The notes under the pieces were generated by a model. It was not told the DNA's origin. It worked only from the letters and a program-made list of their open reading frames with translations, and did no database searches. Of a DNA stretch of 64,000 bases, positions 63,346 through 64,000 are shown in pieces. Source of the stretch: Arion vulgaris (taxonomy: Eukaryota; Mollusca; Gastropoda; Stylommatophora; Arionidae); the NCBI GenBank assembly GCA_020796225.1, contig CM036762.1, forward strand, positions 54,116,740 to 54,180,739, in the 5' to 3' direction. The number at the start of each line of letters is the position of its first letter. The first letter of the stretch is position 1. The translations under genes were made by a program, and so were the position numbers.

Positions 63346-64000
63346 CAGATTAACTGATTCTGTTAACTGATATTGCTACTCTTTGTAATGAATTGTGCCT
63401 AGGCAACTTGAACACGGGGCCTACATTTTATCGACAATTTCAGATAGGACTAAGAAAAAGATCACACCTACATTATGAAACTGGGTCTGGAAAAATATAC
63501 CGTTAATTTCATGCAGGAAACGAACCGACTAGCTTTCTAGCAAGAGGCGAGTACCTTCAGGCCACAGAGAACACAACGGAACACTTATATATTAGAAGAC
63601 CATCTGACAAATAAATATTCTTTCAAAACATGTCGAGACAAATAGTTAATAGTGAGGAATGCATGCATCTTACACAGAGTTAACTAATCTTGTTTAACTA
63701 AACAATATATAAAGGCAAGAAAGTAGAATGTGTTCAGCATATTTCCAATAAACAATATCAGTTAGTTGCTTGGTTTACTGATTGTGAGAAACTAAACACA
63801 CGTTTCTGTTGTCATTGTGTAGTGTTTTCAAATGTAAATGGAATGTGCACCAAATCTATATTTTATTGTCTTCTGTACTGATATTTTGCTGAGTAAAGAC
63901 ATGGCTGATAGATAGTACCATTATTATTGCACTTTAGTGAATGTGATCTTCTATTTGTTTCTTACACAAGGATACCTCAGCGACAGTACACAATATCCAT
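63346..64000. other. Unassigned sequence
   Basis: No gene, RNA or recognised repeat up to the window end. Confidence 0.4.

Overview
The window is repeat-saturated eukaryotic DNA from an invertebrate animal. I see no bacterial operons, ribosome binding sites, CRISPR arrays or rRNA. It holds AT-rich filler with many copies of at least eight SINE-like families (most with tRNA-like A/B boxes), about a dozen kinds of non-LTR retrotransposon 3' ends, a Penelope-like retroelement with a GIY-YIG nuclease region, a Sailor-type (DD~84E) Tc1/mariner element, hAT-type and piggyBac-type MITEs, and about 14 kb (roughly a fifth) of tandem repeats. A mollusc or another lophotrochozoan is my guess from this repeat mix; that is inference, not proof. 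Labels used below (S1-S8 for SINE-like families, NL-A to NL-N for non-LTR tails, h1-h5 for hAT MITEs) are local to this window and are not database names.

Layout. 0-13 kb: scattered SINEs, hAT MITEs and non-LTR tails, ending in a CA-rich microsatellite. 13-28 kb: SINE clusters, an RNase H-bearing non-LTR remnant (14.8-15.6 kb), a 15-copy 54-bp array at 17 kb, a 5'-truncated non-LTR copy with readable reverse transcriptase (23.8-25.1 kb), and an S1 SINE whose tRNA-like head is repeated 17 times (26.3 kb). 28-40 kb: a three-level nest (30.7-32.2 kb), the 2.19-kb Sailor element (32.25-34.44 kb), a 23-copy 79-bp array (35.0-36.8 kb) and the Penelope-like remnant (37.1-38.6 kb). 40-50 kb: more nested SINEs and LINEs, then a 3.07-kb array of a 52-bp unit (46.3-49.4 kb). 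50-58 kb: a TATG microsatellite, a piggyBac-type MITE, a 3.05-kb array of a 19-bp unit (53.7-56.7 kb), and an S2 SINE whose head is repeated 14 times (57.1-57.7 kb). 58-64 kb: nested RNase H-type LINE remnants and the only good candidate host-gene exon (minus strand, 61545-62647), which looks like the first coding exon of a secreted precursor.

Two themes stand out. Nested insertions with readable target-site duplications give a relative chronology at many places. Several tandem arrays begin inside transposable elements: four lie in the C-terminal or 3' end of non-LTR retrotransposons, and two lie in the tRNA-like promoter head of two different SINE families. Apart from the minus-strand exon, every long open frame is either a decayed transposon gene or a by-product of a tandem array.
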